In this document: positions 46,327 to 58,182 of the stretch, in pieces
How positions within the stretch are numbered: the first letter of the stretch is position 1
Layout: every line of letters starts with the position of its first letter
Assembly: GCA_035333525.1 (NCBI GenBank)
Contig: DAOQQF010000001.1
Span: 10,469-74,468, forward strand
DNA length: 64,000 bases
Source of the DNA: CALMFT01 sp035333525
GTDB taxonomy: Bacteria > Patescibacteriota > Gracilibacteria > Absconditabacterales > Absconditicoccaceae
Direction: 5' to 3'
Made by a program: the position numbers and the translations under genes
The notes under the pieces: generated by a model
Databases searched by the model: none
What the model was told of the DNA's origin: nothing
Seen by the model: only the letters and a program-made list of their open reading frames with translations

Positions 46327-46737
46327 ATGGATATCGTTATATGGATTGTTTGTATTGTCATAGGTATCGGAGTTGGTTACTTGATTTTCTATTTTCGTTA
46401 TATGGATAGAAGCTTGGTTGATGACCTGAGAAAGACAATCGAAGAACAACAACAACATATTCAACACACTATGATCGATGCTAAGGAGTTCGAAGAACAA
46501 AACCGTATTCTCAAAACAAAAGTATCAGAATTATTACTCAAAAATGATGATTTAACAAAGATAACGTCTGAACTATATCGTTACTATCATCGCATCAAAG
46601 AGTCACATCATAAAGCACTCGAACTTGTTGATATGCTCAAATCATTTGATAGTGAATTTGATGAAAAGATAAAGATAAACTGAGACATAAAACAAATCCC
46701 TATCAATATCTCTCATGACCAACCGAAAAGATTTTAG
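46327..46737 (+). CDS. Membrane-anchored coiled-coil protein
   Basis: A 136-residue protein with one N-terminal helix (VIWIVCIVIGIGVGYLIFYF) and then a coiled coil of about 80 residues (DDLRKTIEEQQQHIQHTM onward). I do not recognise it. The bitopic form resembles small divisome or LapA-like proteins. It lies between ftsH and atpG in one run of plus-strand genes. Confidence 0.65.
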
Positions 46738-46758
46738 ATTATTTATATAACTACTCTT

Positions 46759-47631
46759 ATGCCTAGCCTCAAAACTATTAAAACAAAAATTAAATCCACA
46801 GGAAATCTCAAAAAAATATCAAGAGCTCTCGAGATTATATCTACCATAAAACTCCAAAAAAACAAAGCTAAAGTAGAGGCAGCAAAACAGTATTTTTTAG
46901 ATTTAACAAAACTTATTGCTCAGGTTTCATCTAAACTTTCACTGTTTGATACTCACCTATCATGAGTATCTTCCAAAGATCTAGTCATTGTAGTAAGTTC
47001 CGAAAAGTGACTATGCGGAGGTATTAATTCAAAAATTACCAAATTAGTCAGTCTACATTATGACCCTGATCATGTTGATGTTTTTGCCATAGGTAAAAAA
47101 GCTTATGAGTTTTGTAAAAGAACTGGATACAATATCGTTGGATATCTTAATCTCAAAGATGAAGTTGCGCAAAAAGACATTACACCACTTTTGGTATTTT
47201 TAGAATGACAAGGTAAGCAGTATCAACATATTGATATTGTCTTTAATTACTTCCAAAGCATCCTTACACAAATCCCCTCTCAACTCAGACTATATCCTAT
47301 GACTCAATCCCATATTATCGAGTTTTTACAAACAATTGGCGCTCCTAAACTCGAACTAGAAAACTCCCATAAATCATTCAACTTGCTTGAACCCGATATC
47401 AGAACAGTCCAACTTGAACTTCAAAGACAAATGAGAAATTACCTAATCACCGCGACAATACTCCAAAATAAAATTGCTGAACATGCAAGTCGTATGATTG
47501 CTATGAAAAATGCAAAAGACAACTGTACCAAATTTATTGGATCGCTGACACTACAATTTAACAAACTCAGACAAGCTATCATTACCAAAGAAATATCAGA
47601 AATAACCGCTGCAAAAATAGCTATGGAGTAA
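46759..47631 (+). CDS. atpG: ATP synthase F1 gamma-subunit homologue
   Basis: A 290-residue protein of normal gamma length. The N-terminal helix SLKTIKTKIKSTGNLKKIS, the Rossmann strand VIVVSSEKGLCGGINS and the C-terminal helix FNKLRQAIITKEISEI match AtpG. The gamma subunit is the central rotor of F1-ATPase. No alpha, beta, delta, epsilon or Fo genes lie on either side, which is unusual because atp genes are normally one operon. They may be elsewhere in the genome, or this may be an isolated survivor. Confidence 0.9.
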
Positions 47632-47745
47632 AATACAAAAGATTAAAAGGATTATAATACGATAATCAGAAAAAGATCATAACAACAAAAATAAAAAAAA
47701 GAAGAAACAGCTTGAAATACATCAACAAAAAAGTATATTCCCAAC

Positions 47746-47790
47746 TACATTTGTTGTCCCAATCGTTGTGTATTACAACGAACAAATGTA
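47746..47790. other. Nested stem-loop after atpG
   Basis: TACATTTGTT / AACAAATGTA (10 bp, perfect) encloses GTTGT / ACAAC. It lies between atpG and the tRNA cluster in otherwise AT-rich sequence where I see no gene. It could be a terminator without T-run, a processing site, or a small RNA. Confidence 0.5.
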
Positions 47791-47826
47791 CTTATAGAAT
47801 AATCATAGCAATATTGAAGTATATTT

Positions 47827-47900
47827 CGGGAACTAGCTCAGATGGCTAGAGCGCGCGGTTTGGGACCGCGAGGTCGCGAGTTCGAGTCCCGCGTTCCCGA
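47827..47900 (+). tRNA. tRNA-Pro (anticodon TGG)
   Basis: A full cloverleaf: acceptor CGGGAAC / GTTCCCG, D-arm, anticodon stem CGCGG / CCGCG with loop TTTGGGA (anticodon TGG), T-arm with TTCGAGT. CCA is not encoded. First gene of a small tRNA cluster. Confidence 0.95.
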
Positions 47901-47920
47901 AATTTGTTCATTTTTTTTAT

Positions 47921-47997
<77 letters not shown>

Positions 47998-48015
47998 TTA
48001 GTATAATTGAAGTAT

Positions 48016-48074
48016 GGTTAGAGCGAGCCGAAGGATCGGCTAGGTCGATGGTTCAAGTCCATCTACGACCACCA
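48016..48074 (+). pseudogene. Truncated tRNA-Ile copy
   Basis: GGTTAGAGCG and the segment from AGGTCGATGG to the CCA end are identical to the tRNA-Ile just upstream. The 5' acceptor strand and most of the D-arm are missing, and the anticodon arm is replaced by AGCCG / CGGCT with a 6-nt loop. It cannot form an acceptor stem, so it is a tRNA remnant. Confidence 0.8.
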
Positions 48075-48096
48075 TTAGTTTTACATCTATATTTAT

Positions 48097-48172
48097 GCCA
48101 GGGTAGCTCAGTTGGTAGAGCAGAGGCCTGAAAAGCCTTGTGTCGGCGGTTCGATCCCGCCCTTTGGCACCA
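48097..48172 (+). tRNA. tRNA-Phe (anticodon GAA)
   Basis: A full cloverleaf: acceptor GCCAGGG / CTTTGGC with G-T pairs, anticodon stem GAGGC / GCCTT with loop CTGAAAA (anticodon GAA), T-arm GGCGG-TTCGATC-CCGCC, encoded CCA. Last of the tRNA cluster. Confidence 0.95.
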
Positions 48173-48201
48173 TGAAATACTAATGCGTATATCATAAATT
48201 T

Positions 48202-48226
48202 CTACTACGAACTAGTAGTTTTTTTT
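48202..48226 (+). terminator. Terminator of tRNA cluster
   Basis: Stem CTACTA / TAGTAG with loop CGAAC, followed by eight T residues, 30 nt after tRNA-Phe and just before the 3' end of the convergent P-type ATPase gene. Confidence 0.8.
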
Positions 48227-48235
48227 ATCCTTTTT

Positions 48236-50737
48236 TTATCCTTTGATCCACCGCTTCCTCATTTCAAAAAATAAAAATCACGCCAATCAAAGTCATATAC
48301 ACAATACAATGTCTATAAATGATAAAGGTGCAAAACCAAAAAATCATCACCATGGTAAATAGATAACGATAAACTGCATTCAGAGCGCTATAAAAGCTGA
48401 TCAAAATAAATATCGATTGGGCTTCAATTTCCAAGCGAATATCTGATGATCTCTAATAGAAAATAAAAGAAACATCTCATATACAATAGCAAAAAAAGTA
48501 CTGATAGTTCTGGCTATAGCCAATCATTCAGTATTCAGCTTATAGATAAATAATCCAATTCCTATAGAAGCAGAAATGATTGTAGAAATAAAAATATAAA
48601 ACCATGAACCATCAAGAAGTCATTCTCTAGGGCTACGAGGAGGTTTTTTCATAACCATACCATTACTACTATCAAAACCCAATGCCAATGTAGGGATACT
48701 ATCTGTTACTAAATTAATCCATAATATTTGAATTGCGGTTAATGGAACCGGTAATCCAATCATAAAACAAAAAACAATTTTAAACAGTTCATCAAAGTTT
48801 ACTGATAACATATATACAATGAATTTTTTGATATTATTATAAACTGTCCTACCATGTTCAATGGCACTCACAATAGTAGCAAAATTATCATCCAGGAGCA
48901 CAATATCTGATGCGTCTTTGGTAACTTGAGTACCAGTGATTCACATAGCGCATCCAATGTCGGCAGCCTTGAGAGCAGGAGCATCATTAACTCCATCTCA
49001 TGTCATGAGCACATGTTCTCAATGTTCTTTTAGTCTATCACAAATAAGTACCTTTTGAACTGGTGTTGCTCTTGCGATAATCGTATATTCTTCTAAAAGT
49101 TCAGCAATATTAAGAGATTGTTCCAGTGTTTTTCATTCAATAGCCTTTCCTTTAATACCTATAGATGATGCGATAGCCTGAGCTGTTAATAACTGATCAC
49201 CGGTGATCATAATAATACGAATACCTGCATCATAACATGATCTAATAGCATTACTTACCTCCGCTCTTGGAGGATCAATCATTCATACAAGTCAAATAAA
49301 GATAAAATCGGTATGTTGAGTTGTATCTCTTCGTCATACTCATAATACCCTAATTGCATTGCGCGCATAATGATCATTCTGATTTAGAATCGAAGTACGT
49401 AAAGGATCAGAAATCTTGATAATGATACCATCAAGTATCATATGTGAACATAATGCTAATATCTGTTCTGGAGAACCTTTGAGATATTCTATAGAACCAT
49501 GTTTTGTAATCATATATTTGGTATTGCTATCAAATGGTATTTCTCATGTTCTAGGTTTGAGAGTAATATTGAATGATTCAGTAAGCTCAAGTAATGCTAT
49601 TTCAGTTGGATCTCATACATGTGGTAAGGCAGCATCATTGCAATGAGTAATGGCTTCACATAATAGTTGAAATCCATACACTCAATGTATATCTTCTGGT
49701 AAGGGTTGTCAAACTTGTAATGTAAAAGCATGTCAGCTTATCCATAAATCGGTAACAGTCATATGATTTTGCGTTAATGTTCACGTTTTATCAGTACAAA
49801 TAACAGTGGTCATTCAAATTGATTCGATAGATTTAAGTTTACGTATTAATGCATGACGACGATACATATTTTGCATTGCAAAAGCCAATGTAATAGTCAC
49901 AACTGCGACTAATCATTCAGGGATACTACTCACAGCAAGACTAATAATAATAAAAAAAAGATCATGCAGTGATAATCATTTATATAATCATAATCATAAT
50001 ATAATCAGAGATAATAAAGCAACTATTAATCAAATTTGTTTACTAAATTGAGTGAGTTTTTCTTGTAATGGGGTTTTTCATTCTTTTTGAGACTGCATCA
50101 AAGCAACCATTGCACCAAGCTGAGTATTGATTCATGTGTACTGAACTATACCAATTCATGATCACTGAATGATAGTGGTTCACGAAAAACATCGATCATG
50201 ACGCTCTGCTAAAGGAGTGTTTTGGTTTGATAATGTTGTAGCATTCTTGAGAGAAGGTAAACTTTCTCATGTTAATATAGACTCATTTACTCATAACATA
50301 TTAGATTGTTTCAGAAGAAGATCTGCTCATACAGCATCTCCAGCTTCCAAAAAAAGAAGATCTCATGGAACAAGTTCTGTAGAATCAATAAGTTGTTTTA
50401 TACCATCTCTCAGTACTTTGACTTGTATAGTCGAACTTGTGAGTAATACCTCCATTCATTGTTCAGCTTTATATTCTTGATATATTCATAGAAGAGCATT
50501 GATTATAATGATTGCAAGGATAATCCATGCATCAATAATTTCTCCCAATAAGAAACTTAATCACGAAGCTCCAAGTAAAATCCAAACAATAACATCTTTA
50601 AACTGATCGATAACGATACTTAAAAGGTGAACATGAGATTGGTGAGGAAGTATATTTGAACCATACACCAAACGCTGAGCTTGCACTTGCTCAGTAGTAA
50701 GTCAGTACTCAGTAGAATGTATATCTATCTGATTCAT
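48236..50737 (-). CDS. P-type cation ATPase (Ca2+-transporting, P2 type)
   Basis: An 833-residue pump. In order: N-terminal cation ATPase domain, A-domain TGES loop (ILTGESLPS), SSIPEGLVAVVTITLA (helix 4 ion site), phosphorylation site CTDKTGTLTQNHM, nucleotide domain with YLKGSPEQIL, hinge MTGDGVNDAPALKAADIG, and the C-terminal helices with ILWINLVTDSIPTLALG. PEGL and NLVTD point to Ca2+ rather than heavy metals. The conserved Gly in DKTGT and TGES is TGA. It is 33 nt downstream of the phosphate transporter gene on the same strand. Confidence 0.95.
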
Positions 50738-50770
50738 AGGTTAATATAATCAAAAATAAATATAATCTCA

Positions 50771-52321
50771 TTAATGTACTGCAATCTGTATATTATTTCA
50801 TGCTTCCACAAGCGATTCTAGAGACCCATGAATATGATCATGAATTTGAATCAACTCAATAACAGCTTCTGATACTGGCTTTCATGTATGGGTAAATAGT
50901 TGCATTTTGGACTCATCTCGTAATGCAAGTTGACGTATTGCATCACTTGCTTGATCTCGATGATGAGCACGAATAAAAGCAATAATAGACTCTATCTGAT
51001 GATACAGTTCTTGTAAATAAAGGCTTGTTTCATTATCTTTCAAATCATATATCTTACCAAATGATTTCATCGTATCTTTGCAAAGTTTAAGAGCTTGCAT
51101 TGTTTCTTGGAGATAATCAACAAGTTGTGAATTATCCTGATGTTGAACAGCAAACTGAAAGAGTTTATCAAATTTTTTCTTTTGGGTATAATAGGTATCT
51201 TCAGAGTATGAGTGTGGATTCATAAATCGTTTATCGATCAGATCAATATGTTGTAAATGTAGATTAGTAGTATCATGATATAGAATTTGTATAATAGTTT
51301 GTTTATCTAATGTAGGATCAATATGATCTATACCTAGCGTCTCTTTCTGATTATTCGGTATTATTTTTTCCAATAATATAGCTATAGAGTTAATAAAAGG
51401 TATGTGTATTAATCAACCCACAGACTTAAATAAAAGAAAAAAGATAATCAGACCATTGACATTACTTTTGGTCAAGCCCATAAACCAAGGTTGGTTCGAT
51501 CCAAATCATCGTACCGTAGTAATCAAGTTAGTAACAAAAGAAAATCACAATGCAAAGATACCACAAGTGACCATATTAAATAAAAAGTGACTTATAGCTA
51601 CCTGCTTTTTGATCGATGATCACGATCCCAGTGCTACAAACATTGCGGTAGAAGTAGTACCAATATATGCTCACATAAGCACTGCTGCTGCCATAGGAAA
51701 AGGTATTATATTTTCAAATAATGCAGTCATTGTGATAATAGTCATTGCACTACTTGATTGAATAATAATTGTACCGATTAAACCAATCAGAATATATCGA
51801 CCCCATCACATATGTACATACGAACTCAAATCAATAGCAGATCTTAGAAATTTAATACTATCTTTCATATGTTCTAATCCATAAAATACCAATCACAAAC
51901 ACATGAGACCTAAAAATAATTTGTGATATCTTTTGGAAAACATTGCTCATAATCATCCTATTGCTATCATGGGCATAATCAGTGAATCCATATCAAAACC
52001 AAGTCCAAATAATCAAATTAATGCTTCCATAAAAACTGATCCTATATTCATGCCAATAATCATGGCAACTGCATGATTCAGAGCTATAAGTCATCATCAT
52101 ACCAATGCCAAAATAATAAGAGATACGGCACTTGATGATTGTAATATATTTACTAATCCCATTCATAATATAATCGATTTAGTCTTGGTTCATGTCATAG
52201 ACTCAATCCATTTTTGAAATTTTACTCCTCATCATTTAGCTAGTCATTCTATTACATCAAGCGCATAAAGAAATAAAGCTATACCTCATAAAAACTGTCG
52301 TAGTGTAGATCGTGAAAACAT
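50771..52321 (-). CDS. Na+/phosphate cotransporter with PhoU-like C-terminal domain
   Basis: A 516-residue protein. Two inverted Na/Pi-cotransporter repeats carry the QSSSA motifs ILQSSSAVSLIILAL (about residue 65) and IIQSSSAMTIITMTA, with AYIGTTSTAMFV after the second. From about residue 310 a cytoplasmic helical domain resembles PhoU (ETMQALKLCKDTMKSF, YHQIESIIAFIRAH). This is the NptA/YjbB layout, importing or exporting phosphate with Na+. The P-type ATPase gene follows 33 nt downstream. Confidence 0.92.
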
Positions 52322-52402
52322 AGTAAAAAAAGATGAGATAAAAAAAGTATATAAAAAGTATACATAAAAATAAATATTTTGCAAAAAAACAAGATAAAAA
52401 AT

Positions 52403-52431
52403 TTGACATTAAGATTACAAAAGATTATAAT
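52403..52431 (+). promoter_or_regulatory. Consensus sigma70 promoter, leaderless start
   Basis: Perfect TTGACA at 52403-52408, a 17-bp spacer and perfect TATAAT at 52426-52431. The ATG of the surface-protein gene lies at 52438, only 6 nt after the -10 box, so transcription should begin at the start codon itself and the mRNA would be leaderless. Confidence 0.85.
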
Positions 52432-52437
52432 TCACGC

Positions 52438-55089
52438 ATGAATCTATATATGAATCGTTCAGTTTGGTCAAAAACGTGATATCTTTTGGTATGCATAATC
52501 ATTGAATTGTGTTCTCACCAATTCATGGTTTTTTCTCAAGATGAAAGTTCTCAAGATGAAAGTATCAGTCCGATAAGTATAGATCAAATAGATCAAACAC
52601 CTTCACCTTTAAGTATAGATCAAATAGATCAAAAACCTTCACCTTCAGTATCTTCGGAAACAACGACAGAAACAACGACAGAAATAGCAACTGATACGAA
52701 CTATAATAAAGAAACTATCAGTAATTCATGATCGTATCTTGATTCATGATCTCTGATACTTGAAACTCAAAATAACTGAATCAATGATAACACATGAGAG
52801 GATACTAGTAGTCACAATAGTGGCACAAATGAAATTATTACTCTGATCCAAGATACTAATACCATCACCAAAGATAATCAGAAAGAAGATAGTGATACCG
52901 AGTCAAAGAATACAACACACACTATACTGATACAAGGCCATAATATGATGAAGGCATTTATAGATAGTGATACCTTGATTAATACTGTATCACCTGAAAA
53001 TTATATAGTGTGATTTTATGATACAAAAAAATCTCACACCCAATGACAAGAGTCCTATATAACACAATGAACCTATTATGAGTGAACCTATAACAACAAT
53101 ATAGAATCAAATCAGCATCAAGAGTGATTATATCAGGAATGAAACACCATCTATGAATCAGAAGAGGACGATGATAGCGAGGAAGAGGATACGACCTACA
53201 TAAATGATCCATCGTTCATTGAATTTTGATTTTGAGAACAAGGCAAACATCTAATCTTTTCTAAACCAGTACAAATTCAGGTACCGGTTATGATTGATGG
53301 TAATTACCAAATTTTGGTTCAGCATGAATGAGACTCATATTATAATGAATTTGGCTTATCTATAGATCCTAATACAAACTGTAATGAAGACTGATCTACA
53401 ACACTTCCAAGCAATAATATAAATTCAATATGATGAGTAGTTACCTTTTATACCTGCGGAGCATCAACCTTTATTCTTAATCCCAATGGAACATGAGCAA
53501 ATGATGCAGTAGTGTGGTTCAAAGGTGATGCTGGCACTAGTACCACCACCCATGGTGCAGCTGTTTTAACATGGACCGATCAAGTAGCATGAGCAGTTTA
53601 CACTAAAACAGCATGAGGAACACCATTTTATTATGATAGTACCTGACTCAATCGAAATCCAGTTCTCACATGAAATAATACCAGAGAATTTCTGAGAAAT
53701 GTTTGATCGGCAGGAGCACATAACAACTGGACGGTTTTCACAGTTATAAAATCAAACACCCTATCAAACTCATCAGATCTTATCTGAAATACAAGCACTA
53801 GAATTAGAAATGAACAACAAATAAATACGGCAAGATGGTGATTTAGTCGTGTATGAATTCATTATACAAGCACAATAAATCATGCTTTCACTACTTTCGA
53901 ACTAATGACGATAGATCATATTAATACCTCTACTAACGTAAACTTTGAAACACATCAAGCAGGTACTATGCTAACCAATGCACTCAATGTATGAGCTAGT
54001 ATTGCCCCGCTTACCCCAGATAGAGTTTGATTGAGTTTTAATGGCTATTATGCAGAAGTTATTATGCACAATTATGTTCTTTCCACCAATGAAAAACAAA
54101 AAGTCCGTACATATTTAGCAACAAAATATTGACTCACTCTAGCTCATAACTACTTGGATACTTCATGAACTCTAGTATATAACATATCAAGTTATCCATA
54201 TGATATAGCCTGAATAGGTAGAGATGATGCAAGCACACTCTATCAAAAACAATCTAAATCTATTAATAATACATGAAATATAACAGTATCACTTGGTGCT
54301 ATAGCCACAAGCAATCAAACAAATAGTTCTACAATTAGCACCAATAAATCATACACGCTGATTGGTCATGACAATGGAAGTATGGCATGGACAACGGAGT
54401 GAGAATATGAGCATACAACCAGAGAACGAAAAGTTATGGAGACATGATCTATTGGCTCTGTTAGAATTACCGTATCAAGTGGCATGTTTAATTCTCGAAG
54501 TGGAGATCTATATCTTTTAGTTGATACTGATGGCAATTTCAGTAATGCTACAGGTTATGTAATGACCTCATGAAGTAATGGAACACGATATATTGATTTT
54601 GATTTTTCATGATGAACCAGCTATATTGCATTTGGTCGAAAAAAAGGAGGCAATATTTGTATCGAATCACCAGTATTATTTACTACTTGAATTATAGCAC
54701 AAAATAGTAATCAGATTATCGAATATCAATTTGATTATTTCAAAGTAAATGATGGGAAATGATCAAATACATGATACTATACTACTGTAAGCATATCAGC
54801 ACTTACCGGAACATATGGTAATACGATATCAAATAGTGCTATCGAACGAAAAGCTGATCCTATCACCACACTAAGTGGTTCAACTAATACGTGAGTATTA
54901 CTGTGGACATGAATGAACACTTATCATCCAGCAACCAATGTTGATACCTTTATATATAGAAATAACTGAATCAATAATGGACTACAATGAGTATATTGAT
55001 CAAAATTACGGATCAAGATTACTATTCCTGCCTATACCAGAATAGGTGTTTATACTGGCACACTAACGTATACGCTTTATGAAAATTAA
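52438..55089 (+). CDS. Surface protein with LamG-like/DUF8202-like region and C-terminal WxL-like module
   Basis: An 883-residue exported protein. A signal peptide ends near FSQD, followed by a low-complexity Ser/Thr/Asp/Glu stretch with a repeated SIDQIDQ unit. A concanavalin/LamG-like domain follows (AVLTWTDQVAG to RTYLATKYGLTL), then the stretch ISSYPYDIAGIGRDDAS with KQSKSIN, typical of DUF8202-type bacterial surface proteins. The C-terminal part, ending IPAYTRIGVYTGTLTYTLYE, is shared with the small protein at 57460. Possibly an adhesin binding glycans on the host cell. It has a leaderless, very strong promoter. Confidence 0.85.
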
Positions 55090-55126
55090 CACTAGTTATA
55101 TTTTATACTATTATATACTATCTATT

Positions 55127-56140
55127 ATGACCTTTAAACAATTATTGCAATCTACTATCTGAGTATCACTATGAATATTAGTTATATGATCTTGTCTGGT
55201 TTATGCCCAACAAGAATCTAATCTTGGTAATCTTACTATTAGATTTTGTAATGATCCTACTATCAACGAATGAACAAAAAGTCTTGAATTAGATACCGAG
55301 CCTGGTACAACAAATGAACTTTGTATCTATCTTCATAATTCATGACCAACTCCTCTCATAGTATGACTCAATTTTGTAGATTGAACCTACACAGCTGATG
55401 AAGAACAAAAAAAAGCATGTCTACCTGAATCAAGTAAAGAACTATTTGGTAAATATGTACATATCCAAGATAGTGGCTTTGTGATACAAGCTGGGCAAAC
55501 ACTCAAAACAACTTGATTACTTACCTTCCCAGAATGATATGCATGAATTTCAAATGGATGCATAACCGCCCATCTCTTAAATCAAAACTCAAACGCATGA
55601 ATGTTTCAAGTCTTTTCTCGTAGAGCAAATTTTATTGATGTTTTCGTAAGTTGAACAATTATTCCTTCATTGGAATATAATTTATTACCTGAAGATACAA
55701 CTCAACCAAATCTATTCAATCACACTTCAATCAAATTATTTGATCGTTTGGTTGATAACACACTATGAATACATTATGAATTATCCAATACATGAAATGT
55801 TCCAGTTGACACGACTGGTATCATAAAAATAACATATCGATGGTTCTGGCAATTAGAGTTCAGAGATATAACTACTATTGTTTCTACTAAAGGTAATCAG
55901 CCTATCGATATTTTATTACCATCATACATCAAATGGATATGATGACCACTAAAGGTATCTGTTAATACATGGTACAATGCTAAGTTACCAAAAAATAAAT
56001 GATGAATTACCTTCACAGAAAAAACAATTACTCTTTCTGCTCAATGACGAATCTGGAGTCGAAAAATAATATGAATAATGGTCTTATTGATCTTGATGTG
56101 AGTAGTTATCAAAAGAAAAAAAAATAAATCTCCTCAATAA
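55127..56140 (+). CDS. DUF916-like (WxL-interacting) membrane protein
   Basis: A 337-residue protein: signal peptide (GVSLGILVIGSCLVYA), a first beta domain (NLGNLTIRFCNDP, TNELCIYLHNSG, VIQAGQTLKTTGLLTF), a second beta domain (HYELSNTGNVPVDTTG), and a C-terminal transmembrane helix (IIGIMVLLILMGVVI) before a Lys-rich cytoplasmic tail. This matches WxL-interacting proteins (DUF916/DUF3324), which hold WxL surface proteins on the cell. Its place between the two genes with the shared WxL-like module supports that role; the family match is by pattern. Confidence 0.7.
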
Positions 56141-56176
56141 TAATTATTATTTGTCTTATAAGATACATCGCGCTAT

Positions 56177-57394
56177 ATGAAATGAATCAAACACTATCTT
56201 TATGGCTTTCTTATTATATTCCTGGGTGGATGGTGATTTTTTTGATTATTTTTGAACTACAATGATGTATGCTATGCAAATACGGGATGTGGTCATAATT
56301 GCTCGGTATCAACAAATGTATCAGTTACTATTTATAATAGCTTTACTGGTATATTAGAACGGTGATCTGCGACCAATCAGTATATAAGCTGATGAATAAT
56401 ATACGTCAATACTCAATTAATACAACTAATAGTCTGAGCAACTGATACTACAACCTATCAACTCAGTTGAGACATATTATGAATACGAACCTGAGCATGA
56501 AGTTGAAATTATTCATGATGATATTCCACCATACTTAGTTCATGAGAATGAATCAAACAAATTTGAATAGAGTATATGAAATGAATTGAATCATTTATAC
56601 CCCCTTGACTAAAACTTTATCTTGATCAAACACCACCTACTTTACCATGATATGTCTTTAGTAATTGACAACTAATGGGTTCAGGAGCCTCTATTATGAT
56701 ACCATTAAGTTGATGAAATTATGATTCATGAGTATGATTTTCATGAATAATCCTTCATATCGCACTAGATCCGCTTATGATGACCGAAGTCATGGTGTCA
56801 TTATCTGGTAATCAGATTATATTTGATTCATTGAGTCTACCTATAGGAACACTCTATCGATATATAGAAACCATTGATTACCTTGGTAATAGCCGTAGTT
56901 GAACAATCCAATGGTTTCACCATATTCTTCCATCAATACCACTCAATGGATGACAATATATACCTCAACCTTTGATACCATACTACTCATGACATCAAAT
57001 TAATAACTTACCTAAAGATAATGAGAGTCATATTGTAGACAATAATTCCAATAATAATCAATCACCTACAGCAACCTATGGTAAACCTATCAAAAAAAGA
57101 TTGCTTCAAAATTTTGAAGATAAGGCTCCATGGATAGAACGAATCTTACCGTGAGTACTACCTGATACATGAGTCTGACTCACTATAGATGATTTACACA
57201 AAGTAAATAACTATATCTTAGAATCTCTTACATGAATATCACAAAAAAATTCCATACATCAATATACTATCTGGGTATGAGTTATAGCTCTATTGTATTA
57301 TATCATCATGAATCGTAGGTATATCCTCCTTACTATCAAAAAAAACAAAAAAAGTTCCTCAAAAACTTGACAAATAAATAACAAAAAGTTATAA
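56177..57394 (+). CDS. Membrane-anchored surface protein
   Basis: A 405-residue protein very rich in TGA-encoded Gly, Ser and Trp. It has an N-terminal signal/anchor helix, a CANTGCGHNCSVSTNVSV segment similar in form to the start of the 57460 protein (CLNTGTSCTTTTQVEVEI), a long beta-rich part, an Asn-rich linker and a C-terminal transmembrane helix before a Lys-rich tail. I do not recognise the family. Its 3' end overlaps the promoter of the next gene. Confidence 0.75.
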
Positions 57395-57395
57395 T
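57367..57395 (+). promoter_or_regulatory. Consensus sigma70 promoter
   Basis: Perfect TTGACA at 57367-57372, a 17-bp spacer and perfect TATAAT at 57390-57395, inside the end of the previous gene and 64 nt before the ATG at 57460. It would allow strong separate expression of the small surface protein. Confidence 0.8.
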
Positions 57396-57459
57396 TATAA
57401 TAATTGATAATCAGAAACAATAATTATTTTTATTTATCTTTATATTTCTTGTCATCACA

Positions 57460-58062
57460 ATGAAAACAAAAATTTTATGACTCTTTGGTCTCTTGGTGGT
57501 AGCTTGAGCATTCAATGCTGTTTATGCTGGCACAGGATGCCTTAATACATGAACATCGTGTACAACAACTACCCAGGTTGAAGTAGAAATTTTACCTGGT
57601 GACATCTGTATTGGTTCTACAGGAAGTTTTGATTTTGGTAATTACACTGCATCAAGTTCTTCTCAAACCGTCAATGGAACATTTACCGATCCATTTTATG
57701 TTGACGATCTAAGGGGTTCAAATACTGGTTACTATACCACAGTTCAACTATCAGGTGATCTAGTCGGTCCGTGAGGCGCAACCATATCAGGTAGTAATGT
57801 TTATATGCAAACAACTGCTATAGGAAATCCTGGTATTACAACATTAGCCGGTTCACCCAATACCTTAGTTGTTATTGATGCATGAATGGGGTCATATCAA
57901 TCATTGGATGTAGCTAGACAACTTATAAAAAGACCTGCGTGAGCAAACTCAGGTGTTGTAGGAATGTATGGAACATATCCATTGATGCAATTGGTTATAC
58001 CTCCTTACCAAGCAGTCGGTACCTATACTGCGACATTAGTATATACTTTGTATGAAAATTAA
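57460..58062 (+). CDS. Small secreted WxL-like surface protein
   Basis: A 200-residue protein with signal peptide KTKILGLFGLLVVAGAFNAV, mature start near YAGTGCLN, and a beta-sandwich of WxL/DUF4402 appearance (FDFGNYTASSSSQTVNGTF). It shares GSNTGYYTTV and the end PPYQAVGTYTATLVYTLYEN with the C-terminus of the 52438 protein. It has a very strong promoter and its own terminator, so it may be an abundant surface-layer or pilus-like subunit; that is inference. Confidence 0.85.
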
Positions 58063-58110
58063 AAAGTTTCATTCAAGTTTCCTTGCATTCTCCTCTCTGT
58101 TTATTATAAT

Positions 58111-58144
58111 AATAGCACGTAAATAAAAAACGTGCTATTTTTTA
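58111..58144 (+). terminator. Rho-independent terminator
   Basis: AATAGCACGT / ACGTGCTATT (10-bp stem) with an A-rich loop, followed by a T-run, 49 nt after the small surface-protein gene. Confidence 0.9.
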
Positions 58145-58182
58145 TTTTTATTAGTTTATTTGTTTCAGATTATCGTCACATC

